Assembly: GCA_905372305.1 (NCBI GenBank)
Contig: CAJPOP010000001.1
Coordinates: 62,001 to 126,000, forward strand
Length of the DNA: 64,000 bases
DNA from: Candidatus Saccharimonadota bacterium
GTDB lineage: Bacteria > Patescibacteriota > Saccharimonadia > Saccharimonadales > Saccharimonadaceae
Direction of reading: 5' to 3'
In this document: in pieces, positions 50,993 through 60,452 of the stretch
Layout of the letters: the number at the start of each line of letters is the position of its first letter
Numbering within the stretch: position 1 is the stretch's first letter
Notes under the pieces: model-generated
Database searches by the model: none
What the model saw: the letters and a program-made list of their open reading frames with translations, nothing else
Told to the model about the DNA's origin: nothing
Position numbers and translations under genes: made by a program

Positions 50993-51145
50993 GTGAGATA
51001 TGCTTTTGTGTTTGTGAGTATAGTGGCGATTTGGCTGGCTATGCTGCTGTTGGTAAATACGAGCATCGATCCCTTATTTTTGTATGTTTGCGTGTTAGTT
51101 TTGACACTGGTGTTGTACTTTATCGGGTTTCGGAGGGCGAGGTAA
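50993..51145 (+). CDS. 50-residue two-helix membrane protein upstream of the ABC1 kinase
   Basis: A short frame starting at GTG 50993 encodes about 50 residues: a basic N-terminus, a helix (VFVSIVAIWLAMLLLV), a short TSIDP turn and a second helix (LFLYVCVLVLTLVLYFIGF) ending in Arg-rich RRAR. The kinase GTG follows its stop with no gap. TAAAAT (50981-50986) ends 6 nt before this GTG, the same spacing as other leaderless genes, so it is the first gene of the operon. I do not know the family. The hydrophobic periodicity and the coupling support a real gene. Confidence 0.7.
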   Translation: MRYAFVFVSIVAIWLAMLLLVNTSIDPLFLYVCVLVLTLVLYFIGFRRAR

Positions 51146-52597
51146 GTGCGCGTATTGATTGTGGTTCGGGCGTTATTTCGGGTGTGGCGAGCTTGGCGCA
51201 GCGATCAAATATGGCTCAAAGTTTTGTCAGACGAGTGTCAAAAATTAGGCGGCGTGTATGTCAAGTTTTTGCAGCATTTGGCGTCAACGGAACTGATGGC
51301 TCAGGTGTATGCCGCGTCTGGATATCGGCTGGATGCTTTTGATGATGTGGCGGTTGAGCCAATTGACGTTGCCGAGGTTTTGCGGCAAGAGTTGGGGGTC
51401 AAGGCTAGCCAAATAGTTGTCGAGGAAGATCAGCCGTTTGCTACGGGTTCGTTCGCGCAGGTTTATCATTGTCGCGTAGCTGACCGTCCAGGTAGCCGGT
51501 ATATTATCAAGATCCTTCGCCCCAGCGTGGTGCGCTATCTGAATTTTGACTTTGTGGCGCTGCGTTTTTGCTGTTGGGCGGGGCAGTTTATGCTAAAGAA
51601 CGATATTTTTCCGTTGGTTGAAATTGCTGATGAGTTTATCAAAACCACCAAGCGTGAAACCGATTATCAGCGCGAGCTAATTACAGCCCAGGCAATTCGT
51701 GAATATTTTGCTAAACGCACTGACAACGTTGTTGTGCCGGAGACGTTGGCTAATTACTCAACGCGGCGGATATTGGTTCAGGACTATATAGACGGGTTGC
51801 CACTAACTGAAGTGGTGGAACGGGCGCAGGCGGGAAGCGACACCTACCAATTTGTCAAAGACCAACTTGGCTCTGACATGCAGCAGCAATTAGTGACGGT
51901 CGGCAGCGAGTTTTTAATTGCAATTTTGCAAGCAGATATCATTATGGCTGACCCGCATCCAGGTAATATTTACTTGCTAAAAGACAATAAAATCGCGCTG
52001 ATTGACTTTGGTTTGGCGGTAGCAGCGCCGCGGCATCGCGCCTCGTTTTATCACATGATTGTGCAGTATCGCGCGCTGTATGAAGATCGAGCTGACATGG
52101 GTTTATTGGCACTGGCGATGCTGGCGTTTTATGACCATACGCTGTATCAAGCGCTGGATGTGATCGCCAAAGATCGCAGCTTGACGCGCACTATTTATGA
52201 ATATGCGAACACGCTGCTTCAATCGACAACCAGCACGTTTGCTGCCAATCGGCAAATAACCCAATTATTCCTCAATGAAATTAACGCTGGTAATCGGTTT
52301 GCTGTCAGGTTAGACAGTGTTAATATTATGCTGCAGCGCGGTTTGTATCACTATTTGGCGTCGGCGCGGCTGGCCTGCGGCGATGAATATCGAAGGACGC
52401 GTTATTGGCGGATTGTCCATGACGCCCTGGAATTGGCCGAGGTTCACGCTAATATCTATGGAATCAGCGAGGCGGTGCGTTCGTCGCCGATGAGTATTGA
52501 GTCGGCGCAAGAAATAGTGATGGACTGGATGAGCAAGGTTGCGGAGCGCGACAGAGCCGCCTACGCCATGTTGTTACAAAAAGGAGAATTATCATGA
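51146..52597 (+). CDS. ABC1/UbiB family atypical kinase
   Basis: A 483-residue ABC1/ADCK-type protein. The N-terminal signature appears as KFLQ (VYVKFLQHL) rather than the usual KxGQ. The Ala/Gly-rich nucleotide loop is FATGSFAQVYH with Lys in IIKILRP; the catalytic segment is ADPHPGNIYLL and the Mg-binding Asp is in LIDFGLA. UbiB members support quinone synthesis or lipid transport; no quinone pathway genes are present in the window and reduced genomes like this usually lack one, so a lipid-related role seems more likely. GTG start directly after a 50-residue membrane gene; the next small membrane gene overlaps by 4 bases. Confidence 0.9.
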   Translation: MRVLIVVRALFRVWRAWRSDQIWLKVLSDECQKLGGVYVKFLQHLASTELMAQVYAASGYRLDAFDDVAVEPIDVAEVLRQELGVKASQIVVEEDQPFATGSFAQVYHCRVADRPGSRYIIKILRPSVVRYLNFDFVALRFCCWAGQFMLKNDIFPLVEIADEFIKTTKRETDYQRELITAQAIREYFAKRTDNVVVPETLANYSTRRILVQDYIDGLPLTEVVERAQAGSDTYQFVKDQLGSDMQQQLVTVGSEFLIAILQADIIMADPHPGNIYLLKDNKIALIDFGLAVAAPRHRASFYHMIVQYRALYEDRADMGLLALAMLAFYDHTLYQALDVIAKDRSLTRTIYEYANTLLQSTTSTFAANRQITQLFLNEINAGNRFAVRLDSVNIMLQRGLYHYLASARLACGDEYRRTRYWRIVHDALELAEVHANIYGISEAVRSSPMSIESAQEIVMDWMSKVAERDRAAYAMLLQKGELS

Positions 52598-52782
52598 AAC
52601 AATTGCAACAATGGGTGATGCAGGTTCGCTATCCGTATGCCGCGGGAATCATCGCCGTGATGTGGATTGGCACGGCAATTTTTGCTTACCTGAAACCCGA
52701 CGTCCCGCTTGAATTTTTGGTCGGAAGCCTTGCTGTTAGCACCATCATCATTGCTATTACCGGGCTGTCGGAGGCTCGCTGA
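52594..52782 (+). CDS. Small two-helix membrane protein
   Basis: 62 residues with two transmembrane helices (about 15-32 and 41-57) and AAAAGGAG before the ATG, overlapping the ABC1 kinase gene by 4 bases. No family is recognised. With the 50-residue gene upstream, the kinase is sandwiched between two small membrane proteins, which suggests a membrane complex. Confidence 0.8.
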   Translation: MKQLQQWVMQVRYPYAAGIIAVMWIGTAIFAYLKPDVPLEFLVGSLAVSTIIIAITGLSEAR

Positions 52783-52849
52783 ATTTTACAGTGAAATAAG
52801 CAATTTTTATACGCTTTACTAATGTACATCATTTACAATAAGAATCCGC

Positions 52850-53569
52850 ATGAAGCCTAAAACCACTGCTCAAAAAATACTAGAATTTTACGACAGTCTG
52901 AAAAATGCTGGCATAAATTTGCCAGAAAGATATCGTTTAATCAATCCATTCGCTGGCGCTAATCAGCAGCAAATAACGCAAATAACGTGTCGGTTTTGCC
53001 ATAAATATTATCATGATAATAAGCGGCGGTTTATGATTTTGGGCAGTTCACCAGCACGGCGCGGGACAGCACTTACTGGCGTGCCGTTTGAAGACGTTAA
53101 TCATTTACAAAAAGACACCGGGATTTCTCTAGATGCTTTTGGAACGAATAAACGCTCGTCAAGTTTCTTGTATGAAGTGATGGAAGAATACGGCGGGCGC
53201 CAGAATTTTTATAAACAATTTTACATGAGTTTTGTGTGTCCGCTAGGTATTGAAAATATAAATTTGAAGGGTAATTGGGCAAATTGTAATTATTATGAAA
53301 ATGCAGCTCTGAAAAAATGTTTACATCCTTTTATCGTAGATTCGCTGAGGCGCCAGATCGATTTTAATATTGATACAACCGTTTGCTTTTGCATCGGTAG
53401 CGGTGATAATTTTAAGTTTTTGACCAATATAAATAATGAGCATCATTTCTTTGATACTATCGTGCCGTTGGAGCATCCGCGGTTTATTATGCAGTATAAT
53501 TCGAATCGCAAAGAAGAGTTTATGCAAAAGTACGTAAATACTTTCAGACGATATGGCGTGGGGAAATAA
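52850..53569 (+). CDS. DUF4918/SMUG2-like DNA glycosylase
   Basis: A 239-residue protein resembling the DUF4918 (SMUG2) branch of the uracil-DNA-glycosylase superfamily. Hallmarks: ILGSSPARRGTALTGVPFED (motif 1 loop), then FVCPLGIENINLKGNWANCNYY, and VPLEHPRFIMQY near the end, the HPxx motif that inserts into DNA. It probably removes damaged or deaminated bases. A TACAAT (52834-52839) lies 10 nt before the ATG. Codons are fairly AT-rich. Confidence 0.85.
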   Translation: MKPKTTAQKILEFYDSLKNAGINLPERYRLINPFAGANQQQITQITCRFCHKYYHDNKRRFMILGSSPARRGTALTGVPFEDVNHLQKDTGISLDAFGTNKRSSSFLYEVMEEYGGRQNFYKQFYMSFVCPLGIENINLKGNWANCNYYENAALKKCLHPFIVDSLRRQIDFNIDTTVCFCIGSGDNFKFLTNINNEHHFFDTIVPLEHPRFIMQYNSNRKEEFMQKYVNTFRRYGVGK

Positions 53570-53612
53570 TAGCGAACGATATGAGTCTAAGATATTGCTG
53601 TATAATTTAATA

Positions 53613-54242
53613 ATGATCACCGACCAACTCCTCGCCAAATATCCCATCATCTCCGACCAAGTTGACGCCAAAGAACTCGGCGTCTTGCTACGAGAATTGG
53701 AAAAGGTGCTGCAAAGCGGAGCGGCAGGCAACATTGTGGAATTTGGCTGTTATGTTGGTACGACCAGTTTGTTCATCCGGCGGCTATTGGACGCCTATGA
53801 TTTTACGGGCGAGTTTCATGTTTACGATTCGTTTATGGGCTTGCCAGAAAAGACTCAGCTAGACGCCAGCGCTGCGGGTGAGCAGTTCAAAGCCGGCGAA
53901 CTCTTGGCGCCACGCAAAACCTTCATCCAGAATTTCAAGAAAGCAGGACTAAAAATGCCGATCATCCACAAAGGCTGGTTTGCTGATTTCACCCCTGACG
54001 ACGTACCGGAAAGTATCATCTTTGCCTTTTTTGACGGTGATTTTTATGAGTCAATTGCCGATTCATTCCGCGTCTGCGGCGGTAAGTTTCAGGAAAAAGC
54101 AACCATTGTCGTTGATGATTATGCCAATGAAGCTTTGCCGGGCGCCGCGCGGGCGGTCGATAAATGGTTGGCGAGCAATCGTCAATATACGTCGAGAACG
54201 GAGTCTAGTCTGGCAATCATTTCCTCTTGTTCAAAAACATAA
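53613..54242 (+). CDS. SAM-dependent methyltransferase (TylF/MycF-like)
   Basis: About 209 residues with a class I methyltransferase fold: VEFGCYVGTTS (SAM motif I), HVYDSFMGLPE, then AFFDGDFYES and VVDDYANEALPG, the metal-binding Asp region of the TylF/macrocin O-methyltransferase family. The start is set by TATAAT (53601-53606) ending 6 nt before ATG 53613; upstream in-frame sequence overlaps the promoter. The acceptor is unknown, perhaps a sugar. It precedes the arginine deiminase operon, which has its own promoter. Confidence 0.88.
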   Translation: MITDQLLAKYPIISDQVDAKELGVLLRELEKVLQSGAAGNIVEFGCYVGTTSLFIRRLLDAYDFTGEFHVYDSFMGLPEKTQLDASAAGEQFKAGELLAPRKTFIQNFKKAGLKMPIIHKGWFADFTPDDVPESIIFAFFDGDFYESIADSFRVCGGKFQEKATIVVDDYANEALPGAARAVDKWLASNRQYTSRTESSLAIISSCSKT

Positions 54243-54248
54243 ACGTGT

Positions 54249-54282
54249 TACAATAGAAGCATTAACAATATAAACAGGGGGG
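54249..54282 (+). promoter_or_regulatory. Promoter and ribosome site of the arc operon
   Basis: TACAAT (54249-54254), with a weak TTGTTC 16 bp upstream, and then AGGGGGG (54276-54282) before ATG 54289. I see no ArgR-type palindrome. Confidence 0.45.
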
Positions 54283-54288
54283 TCTGTG

Positions 54289-55530
54289 ATGGATGAGCCA
54301 ATTCACATCACGTCTGAAATAGGAAAACTTAAAACCGTTTTATTGCATCGGCCAGGTAAGGAGCTAGAAAATTTAACTCCAGATTATCTGACCGATCTTT
54401 TATTTGACGATATTCCATATTTGGAAGTTGCGCAGAAGGAGCACGACGCGTTTGCTCAAATCTTGCGCGATCACGGCGTCGAAGTTCTGTATCTGGACGA
54501 GCTGGTTGCCGAAGCTTTGAATTCCGATCAGCTTCGCGAGCAATTTGTCGACGAAATGCTGGCGGCTTCCAAGCAGGGTTCGCGCCGAATCACGCAGATT
54601 CTGCGCCAATTCTTATTGGATTTGCCGACTCACGCTATGGTTCGTAAGATCATGGCCGGCGTGCGCAAGGACGAAATTACGCTGCCGCCGGAACACCATC
54701 GGCAGCTGCATAATATGATTGAGAAGAATCATTATCCGTTCTATCTCGACCCAATGCCAAACCTGTACTTTACGCGCGACCCGGCTGCAGCCATTGGTAA
54801 CGGCCTGACGATTAATAAGATGCATTGGCCGGCACGCCGCCGCGAATCGCTGTTTATGCGCTATATTATTGATCATCATCCGCGGTTTGCTGGTAAGAAT
54901 GTGCCGGTGTGGTACGACCGCCACGAAAAGTTCTCGATGGAGGGCGGCGATGAACTAGTATTAAACGGCAAAGTAATGGCGATTGGCATATCAGAGCGCA
55001 CCACAGCTGAGGCGATTGAAAAGATGGCAACCAAGCTGTTTGCTGGTTCCAACTTTAAGAAAGTCGTTGCTATGGAGATTCCGAAGTCGCACGCTTTCAT
55101 GCACCTGGACACAGTGTTTACGATGATTGATCGGAACAAGTTTACTATTCATCCGGAAATTCGCGATCGCGGCGGTAAGATGAACTGCTTCGTGCTGGAG
55201 AAAGTTGAGGGCCAGCCGTTCCCGCGCATTACGCATGAGACGGATCTTGAACACGTCTTGCGAGTAGCGCTGGAGGTGCCAAATGTCACGCTAATTGAGT
55301 GCGGTGGCGGCGATCCGATTGCAGCAGCCCGCGAGCAGTGGAATGACGGTTCCAATACCTTGGCGATTGCGCCGGGCGTGGTGGTAACGTATGACCGCAA
55401 CTACGTCACCAACCAAAAACTGCGCGAGCATGGCGTTGAAGTTATCGAAGTCAGCGGTGCTGAGCTTGGTCGCGGTCGCGGCGGTCCGCGCTGTATGAGT
55501 ATGCCGCTAGTACGAGAGGATGTATTTTAA
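54289..55530 (+). CDS. arcA: Arginine deiminase
   Basis: A 413-residue enzyme that converts arginine to citrulline and ammonia. Family signatures: N-terminal [48 protein letters not shown] (His), and the catalytic Cys in [10 protein letters not shown] about 12 residues from the end. ATG 54289 is preferred over GTG 54286 because of the AGGGGGG spacing. First gene of arcA-arcB-arcD-arcC; its stop overlaps the arcB ATG by 1 base. Confidence 0.97.
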   Translation: MDEPIHITSEIGKLKTVLLHRPGKELENLTPDYLTDLLFDDIPYLEVAQKEHDAFAQILRDHGVEVLYLDELVAEALNSDQLREQFVDEMLAASKQGSRRITQILRQFLLDLPTHAMVRKIMAGVRKDEITLPPEHHRQLHNMIEKNHYPFYLDPMPNLYFTRDPAAAIGNGLTINKMHWPARRRESLFMRYIIDHHPRFAGKNVPVWYDRHEKFSMEGGDELVLNGKVMAIGISERTTAEAIEKMATKLFAGSNFKKVVAMEIPKSHAFMHLDTVFTMIDRNKFTIHPEIRDRGGKMNCFVLEKVEGQPFPRITHETDLEHVLRVALEVPNVTLIECGGGDPIAAAREQWNDGSNTLAIAPGVVVTYDRNYVTNQKLREHGVEVIEVSGAELGRGRGGPRCMSMPLVREDVF

Positions 55531-56519
55531 TGGCTCAGAGTTTGAAAGGCCGGTCGCTACTAACCTTAAGCGATTACACGGCGGAAGAAATTCGTTTACT
55601 ACTGGATACGGCGCGTGAATATAAGCGGCTGAAATATGCCGGTGTGCCGCACCGGATTCATGAGGGAAAAAATGTGGCGTTGTTGTTTGAAAAAACCTCG
55701 ACCCGTACGCGCTGCGCCTTTACGGTGGCAGCTAACGACCTCGGTGCCGCGCCAGAATACCTCGGTAAAGATGATATCCAATTGGGTAAGAAAGAGACAG
55801 TTGAAGATACCGCCAAGGTGCTCGGCCGGATGTTTGACGGTATTGAGTTTCGCGGCTTTGCACACAAGACTGTGGAAGATTTGGCAAAATATGCCGGTGT
55901 GCCAGTGTGGAACGGATTGACTGATCAATTCCATCCGACGCAGATTTTGGCTGACTTCATGACTATTGAGGAGCATGTTGGCAGGCTGAAAGATACGAAG
56001 CTAGTGTTTGTTGGCGACGGTCGTAATAACATGGCTAATAGTTTATTGATTGGTTCGGCAAAAATGGGCGTTGATTTCCGGATTTTAGCGCCGCGCGAAC
56101 TGTTCCCGGACGATAGTTTGGTGCATAAGGCTAATAATTTTGCCCGGCAAAGCCATGGCAAAGTCACGATCACTGACAACTTTGAAGAAGCTTTGCACGG
56201 CGCCGACGTAATTTACACCGACGTTTGGGTGTCGATGGGCGAGGAAGATAAGTTTGCTGAGCGTATCAATTTACTGCGCTATTTCCAAGTAAACCGCGAC
56301 ATGCTGAATCTGACAGGCAATCCGGAAGTTAAGTTTATGCACTGCCTGCCAGCCTTTCATGATGCCTTAACCTCTACTGGCAAGAGTGTTCAGGAAGAAT
56401 TTGGTTTGGATGCAATGGAAGTCTCGGACGAAGTGTTTCGTTCGCCAAATTCAGTAGTATTTGATCAAGCGGAAAATAGGATGCATACAATCAAAGCTGT
56501 TATGGCTTTGACTCTGTAG
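55530..56519 (+). CDS. arcB: Ornithine carbamoyltransferase, catabolic
   Basis: A 329-residue transcarbamoylase. Carbamoyl-phosphate loop STRTR, HPTQ motif, [13 protein letters not shown] in the ornithine domain, and HCLPAFHD near the C-terminus. In the arc context it works in the catabolic direction, splitting citrulline into ornithine and carbamoyl phosphate. It overlaps arcA by 1 base; 36 bases separate it from arcD. Confidence 0.97.
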   Translation: MAQSLKGRSLLTLSDYTAEEIRLLLDTAREYKRLKYAGVPHRIHEGKNVALLFEKTSTRTRCAFTVAANDLGAAPEYLGKDDIQLGKKETVEDTAKVLGRMFDGIEFRGFAHKTVEDLAKYAGVPVWNGLTDQFHPTQILADFMTIEEHVGRLKDTKLVFVGDGRNNMANSLLIGSAKMGVDFRILAPRELFPDDSLVHKANNFARQSHGKVTITDNFEEALHGADVIYTDVWVSMGEEDKFAERINLLRYFQVNRDMLNLTGNPEVKFMHCLPAFHDALTSTGKSVQEEFGLDAMEVSDEVFRSPNSVVFDQAENRMHTIKAVMALTL

Positions 56520-56555
56520 TTGTCGTAATAAGGGAGTTAAGGAGGCTCCGGGACA

Positions 56556-58115
56556 ATGGTAGAAAAAATTAAAAAAACAAAGCGGAAGATTCTGCGATCG
56601 CCGTCGGCATTTGCGGGACTGTTTTTGGTCATTATAATCATGGCGGCGCTGACGTGGGTAATCCCGTCTGGTTCTTATGACACTAAGAAAGATCCAGACG
56701 ATCCATCAAAAACAGTTCGCATATCTGGTACATATAAAGAGTTGCCAAAGTTTACGGTTACAAAAGAGGGCAAGAAGGAAGTTATAAAAGACGACGTGCG
56801 CCAGGGTGCATGGGATGTTGCTATGGCTCCAGTCAAGGGTATGGCTGAAAAGCTTGACGTGATTGTCTTTGTGATGATTCTTGGCGGTTTCTTAGGCGTA
56901 GTGATGAAGACTGGCGCGCTGGACGCCATGCTGGGATCTATGCTTTTGAAAATGAAAGGCAAGGAAAAGTGGCTGATTCCTATCTTAATGATATTTTTTG
57001 CTATCGGCGGTACTACCTATGGTATGCAAGAGGAAACAGTGGCGTTTTATGCGCTTATTATCCCAGTTATGATTGCGGCTGGCTACAATGCAATGACAGC
57101 GGTGCTGGTGATTGTGCTGGGTTCGGGTGCTGGTCTAATTGGTTCGACAATTAACCCGTTCTCAACTGGCATTGCCGCTCGGACTGCCGACATGCCGCTG
57201 GCTAATGTTTTCCCGATTCAGTTTACGGTGTTGGGGCTAAGCTTAATTGCGGCGATTGTCTTTACTATGCGCTACGCTGCAAAGGTTAAATCTGGCAAGT
57301 ATGCTAAAGACGACCGCACCAAGCCAACCGTGGCAACTACGCTGGATATGAGCAACGTGCCAAAATTCACTGGTACGCGCAAAGCGATCATGGCAATCTT
57401 CGGGCTAACTTTTGTGATAATGATTTTGTCGCTGATTCCATGGGAAGATTTTGGCGTTAAAGTCTTTAGCGAATTACACACATGGCTAGCTAATCTACCA
57501 GTATTCGGCGCAGTAATGGGAGTGAGCCATAATGTGGCGCTCGGTAATTGGTACTTTAGCGAAATTTCAGTTCTATTCTTAATATCGGCAATTCTAGTCG
57601 GATTTATTTACCGCAAAGAGTTCAAAAAACAGGACGTAGCACTGGTTGACATGTTTATAAAAGGTATCGGCGATTTGCTGCCAGTGGCTTTGATTATCGC
57701 AGTAGCGACTGGCGTATCGGTGGTGATGAACAACGGCGCTATCCAAGACACAGTTATTCACTGGGGCGAGGACTTGCTGAAATCGGCGAGCGGCAGTGTC
57801 ATTGGTATCTTGGCGTTTATATTCTATTTGCCGATGAGCGTATTAATTCCTTCGTCGTCCGGTTTGGCGGCGGCAACTATGCCAATTTTGGCGCCGATTG
57901 CCGACCTGGTTGGCGCGGGTAAAGACATGATCGTGGCTGGTTACTCGACAGCGGTTGGTTTGGTTAACCTAGTAGCTCCGACGATCGCTTCGCTGATGGG
58001 CGGCTTGGCGCTAGCTGGCGTGTCGTATCGTAAATATCTGCTGCGGACTCTGCCGATTATGATTGTATTTGCAATAATCTGCATGGGTACTATTGCAGTG
58101 TTTGGAGTGCTTTAA
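56556..58115 (+). CDS. arcD: YfcC-family basic amino acid antiporter (arginine/ornithine)
   Basis: A 519-residue transporter with about 11-12 helices. It belongs to the YfcC/DcuC-like superfamily seen with arginine deiminase operons rather than the APC-type ArcD: TWVIPSGSYDT near the N-terminus, GGTTYGMQEETVAFYALIIP, GSGAGLIGSTINPFSTGIAA and PSSSGLAAATMPILAP. Its place between arcB and arcC strongly suggests arginine/ornithine exchange. GGAGG precedes the ATG. The symbol reflects function, not homology with classical ArcD. Confidence 0.88.
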   Translation: MVEKIKKTKRKILRSPSAFAGLFLVIIIMAALTWVIPSGSYDTKKDPDDPSKTVRISGTYKELPKFTVTKEGKKEVIKDDVRQGAWDVAMAPVKGMAEKLDVIVFVMILGGFLGVVMKTGALDAMLGSMLLKMKGKEKWLIPILMIFFAIGGTTYGMQEETVAFYALIIPVMIAAGYNAMTAVLVIVLGSGAGLIGSTINPFSTGIAARTADMPLANVFPIQFTVLGLSLIAAIVFTMRYAAKVKSGKYAKDDRTKPTVATTLDMSNVPKFTGTRKAIMAIFGLTFVIMILSLIPWEDFGVKVFSELHTWLANLPVFGAVMGVSHNVALGNWYFSEISVLFLISAILVGFIYRKEFKKQDVALVDMFIKGIGDLLPVALIIAVATGVSVVMNNGAIQDTVIHWGEDLLKSASGSVIGILAFIFYLPMSVLIPSSSGLAAATMPILAPIADLVGAGKDMIVAGYSTAVGLVNLVAPTIASLMGGLALAGVSYRKYLLRTLPIMIVFAIICMGTIAVFGVL

Positions 58116-58118
58116 TTT

Positions 58119-59063
58119 ATGGCGCGTACAATAGTAGTCGCACTCGGAGGCAATGCCCTGCAAAAGCAGGGCGAAGCCTCATCCGCGCAGCAGCAACGGG
58201 TGGCTGACGAGACAGTTCGCCAGCTTTTACCGCTTATCCAGGCGGGTCATAATGTGGCGATTGTTCATGGCAATGGGCCGCAAGTCGGCAATATCGTCTT
58301 GCACGAAGAAGCGATTAACACGGCTGATGTGCCGAGTTTGCCGCTGGAGGATTGCGGCGCAATGAGCCAGGGTTTGATCGGTTTCTGGCTGCAGCAGGCG
58401 CTGCACGATGCGTTCGCGTCTAATGGTATTGACCGCAGCGCAGTTAGCATGATTACGCAGACCATTGTCGATTCAAGCGACCCGGCCTTTCAGAATCCGA
58501 CCAAACCAATCGGGCCGTTTTATTCCGAGGAAGAAGCTAAAACTGTCGCCAGCGAGCGCGGCTACACAGTGAAAGAAGATGCCGGCCGCGGCTGGCGGCG
58601 CGTCGTACCTTCGCCGAAACCGCAAACCATTGTCGAGGCAGATGTTATAAAATCGCTGGTTTCTGCTGGCGTGACAGTAGTTTCGACTGGCGGCGGCGGT
58701 ATTCCTGTTTTACAGGACGAAGCCGGACAATTGAAGGGCGTGGCGGCAGTGATTGATAAAGATTTTGGCGCTGCCAAATTGGCGGATCTTCTGGACGCCG
58801 ATACGCTGTTGATTTTGACATCAGTTGATGCGGCTAAGATTAATTTTGGCAAGCCGGACGAACAATCGCTTGAAGAAGTCTCGATGGCAGAATTACAAAA
58901 GCACATTGACGACGGGCAATTCGCAGCCGGCTCTATGCTGCCGAAAACTCAAGCAGCTCTGAGCTTCTTGGCTGGCGGCGCCGGACGTACAGCAATTATT
59001 ACTTCGCTGGAAAAGACCGCCGAAGCGATCACTGGTACAGCGGGTACGCGGATTAAATCGTAG
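58119..59063 (+). CDS. arcC: Carbamate kinase
   Basis: A 314-residue amino-acid-kinase-fold enzyme. ALGGNALQ at the N-terminus, VHGNGPQVGN, STGGGGIPV and GSMLPKTQAAL near the end are the family landmarks. It makes ATP from carbamoyl phosphate and ADP, completing the arginine deiminase pathway: one ATP per arginine plus ammonia. It follows arcD after 3 bases and is the last gene before a terminator. Confidence 0.97.
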   Translation: MARTIVVALGGNALQKQGEASSAQQQRVADETVRQLLPLIQAGHNVAIVHGNGPQVGNIVLHEEAINTADVPSLPLEDCGAMSQGLIGFWLQQALHDAFASNGIDRSAVSMITQTIVDSSDPAFQNPTKPIGPFYSEEEAKTVASERGYTVKEDAGRGWRRVVPSPKPQTIVEADVIKSLVSAGVTVVSTGGGGIPVLQDEAGQLKGVAAVIDKDFGAAKLADLLDADTLLILTSVDAAKINFGKPDEQSLEEVSMAELQKHIDDGQFAAGSMLPKTQAALSFLAGGAGRTAIITSLEKTAEAITGTAGTRIKS

Positions 59064-59088
59064 CTTGTAGATTTATCTAAAATAAAAC

Positions 59089-59115
59089 CTCCCCGTTTTT
59101 TCGCGAAGCGGGGAG
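59089..59115 (+). terminator. Terminator of the arc operon
   Basis: CTCCCCG (59089-59095) pairs with CGGGGAG (59109-59115), followed by ATTTT. The loop contains TTCGCGAA. Confidence 0.8.
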
Positions 59116-59179
59116 ATTTTAGTACGGCAAACTATGATCAAGATTGCCAAAGCATAACAGTTTATCGTATAATTTTTCC

Positions 59180-60109
59180 ATGGTGGTGGGCTACTTTGAA
59201 CGGCGATCGCTGTCTGAAAATTTGGCGCAAACCAATATCATGCACGCAAATTGCTGGGTGCATGTTAATGGCAAGCTTGCTGGCGCGGATATAAGTGATC
59301 TGGCGGACGGTTTTTCGCTGAATCCTAATATCATTCGCGACGCTGCCGACGTCCACGAACTGCCGAGAGTTGAACTTTCCGGCGGCGTTGAATATATTTT
59401 TGCCCGCGTACCGCTCGGCGCGGTTGATTCCGGCAAGACCGTACCGTTCCTGATGATTATCCATAAAAATCACTATATTACGATTGCGCCGCAAGCGAAG
59501 TTTTCGCCGCTTGATGTCAGAGATTTTTTGGCAGCAACTACTGAACGTCCGGCTGGCATTTTTAGCGCAAATCTGGCGTATATTATTTCGCAGTACGAAC
59601 AGCGCGTTCATTCGCTAACTGAGAAAATTAGCGGCGCCAGGCAGCGGCTGAGCCGGTATGAGGTGCAAAATGCCGACTTTATTCAATTTGTGGCCATAGA
59701 GGGCAGTCTTAATGGCTATCGCAGCAGTCTGGAGGGTATCTCCAGCGTGATAACTCAATTGAGGGATAATCGCCACGGTTTATTTAATACGCGCGATTTG
59801 GAAGACCTTGAAGATATTGACTTGCATATTCGCCAAATCTTGGTGGCTATCAGTTCTAGCGTGCATACGATCTCCAGTATCCAAAGTGCCTACTCAACAA
59901 TTGCCAATAATGTTTTGAACCAGCGCATGAAAGTTTTGACCGCTATTACAATTTTACTGGCGATTCCGAATGTTTTTTACGGTATGTACGGTATGAATAT
60001 CGGGTTGCCGTTTCAGCACGAGCCTTGGGCATATGCGGGAATTGTCGGCTTTACCATAGTATTAATCTTGTTTGTGTCGGTTTTTGCCAGGCGAATCCGC
60101 CTGTTTTAG
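59180..60109 (+). CDS. CorA-like Mg2+/divalent cation channel (second of two)
   Basis: About 309 residues with the CorA layout: an N-terminal cytosolic domain, long helices (about 130-245), then two transmembrane helices with MYGMNIG as the GMN pore motif and a basic C-terminus. TATAAT (59168-59173) ends 6 nt before ATG 59180, which fixes the start; a 12-residue in-frame extension overlaps the promoter. It is only distantly similar to the CorA at 24331. Confidence 0.92.
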   Translation: MVVGYFERRSLSENLAQTNIMHANCWVHVNGKLAGADISDLADGFSLNPNIIRDAADVHELPRVELSGGVEYIFARVPLGAVDSGKTVPFLMIIHKNHYITIAPQAKFSPLDVRDFLAATTERPAGIFSANLAYIISQYEQRVHSLTEKISGARQRLSRYEVQNADFIQFVAIEGSLNGYRSSLEGISSVITQLRDNRHGLFNTRDLEDLEDIDLHIRQILVAISSSVHTISSIQSAYSTIANNVLNQRMKVLTAITILLAIPNVFYGMYGMNIGLPFQHEPWAYAGIVGFTIVLILFVSVFARRIRLF

Positions 60110-60403
60110 CTCAAAATATATGGCGCATTCCGCTTGACGCGCCTAAAATCGTTTGGTAATATTGGTGACGTGTCTCGCGCCGAAGCATTCAATTGCTTAA
60201 AGATGGGTAATAAAGGTCGAAGCGCGTGAGGCTGCGCATAAGTACGAGGAGTACAAAACACATGCCAATAGCAATCAATTTTGTGTCTTCCAGGCGCAAA
60301 AAGATAGCCGTTGATGTGGTGCCTGCCGAATGGCAAACATACATAGCACAATAAATAATGTGCAGTCGCTCTTGATTAAAGCAAAAGGGGGACGACTATA
60401 AAT
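60110..60403. other. Intergenic stretch without a clear gene
   Basis: No RNA family or regulatory motif is recognised. A 30-codon frame inside it is listed separately. A short GTAC...GTAC stem lies near 60242-60254. Confidence 0.5.
60262..60354 (+). CDS. Possible 30-residue ORF
   Basis: ATG at 60262 with GAGGAG about 10 nt upstream (60246-60251) gives a basic 30-residue peptide (MPIAINFVSSRRKK then IAVDVVPAEW). No promoter with leaderless spacing and no family is seen. It may be chance. Confidence 0.2.
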   Translation: MPIAINFVSSRRKKIAVDVVPAEWQTYIAQ

Positions 60404-60437
60404 AAATCCCGCTCCAAAGGCACCGGAGCGGGATTTT
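60404..60437. terminator. Bidirectional terminator between convergent genes
   Basis: AAATCCCGCTCC (60404-60415) pairs with GGAGCGGGATTTT (60425-60437), a 12-bp GC-rich stem with T tracts on both strands. It ends the DsbA-like gene on the minus strand. Confidence 0.85.
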
Positions 60438-60452
60438 GGTATTGATAAGAAA

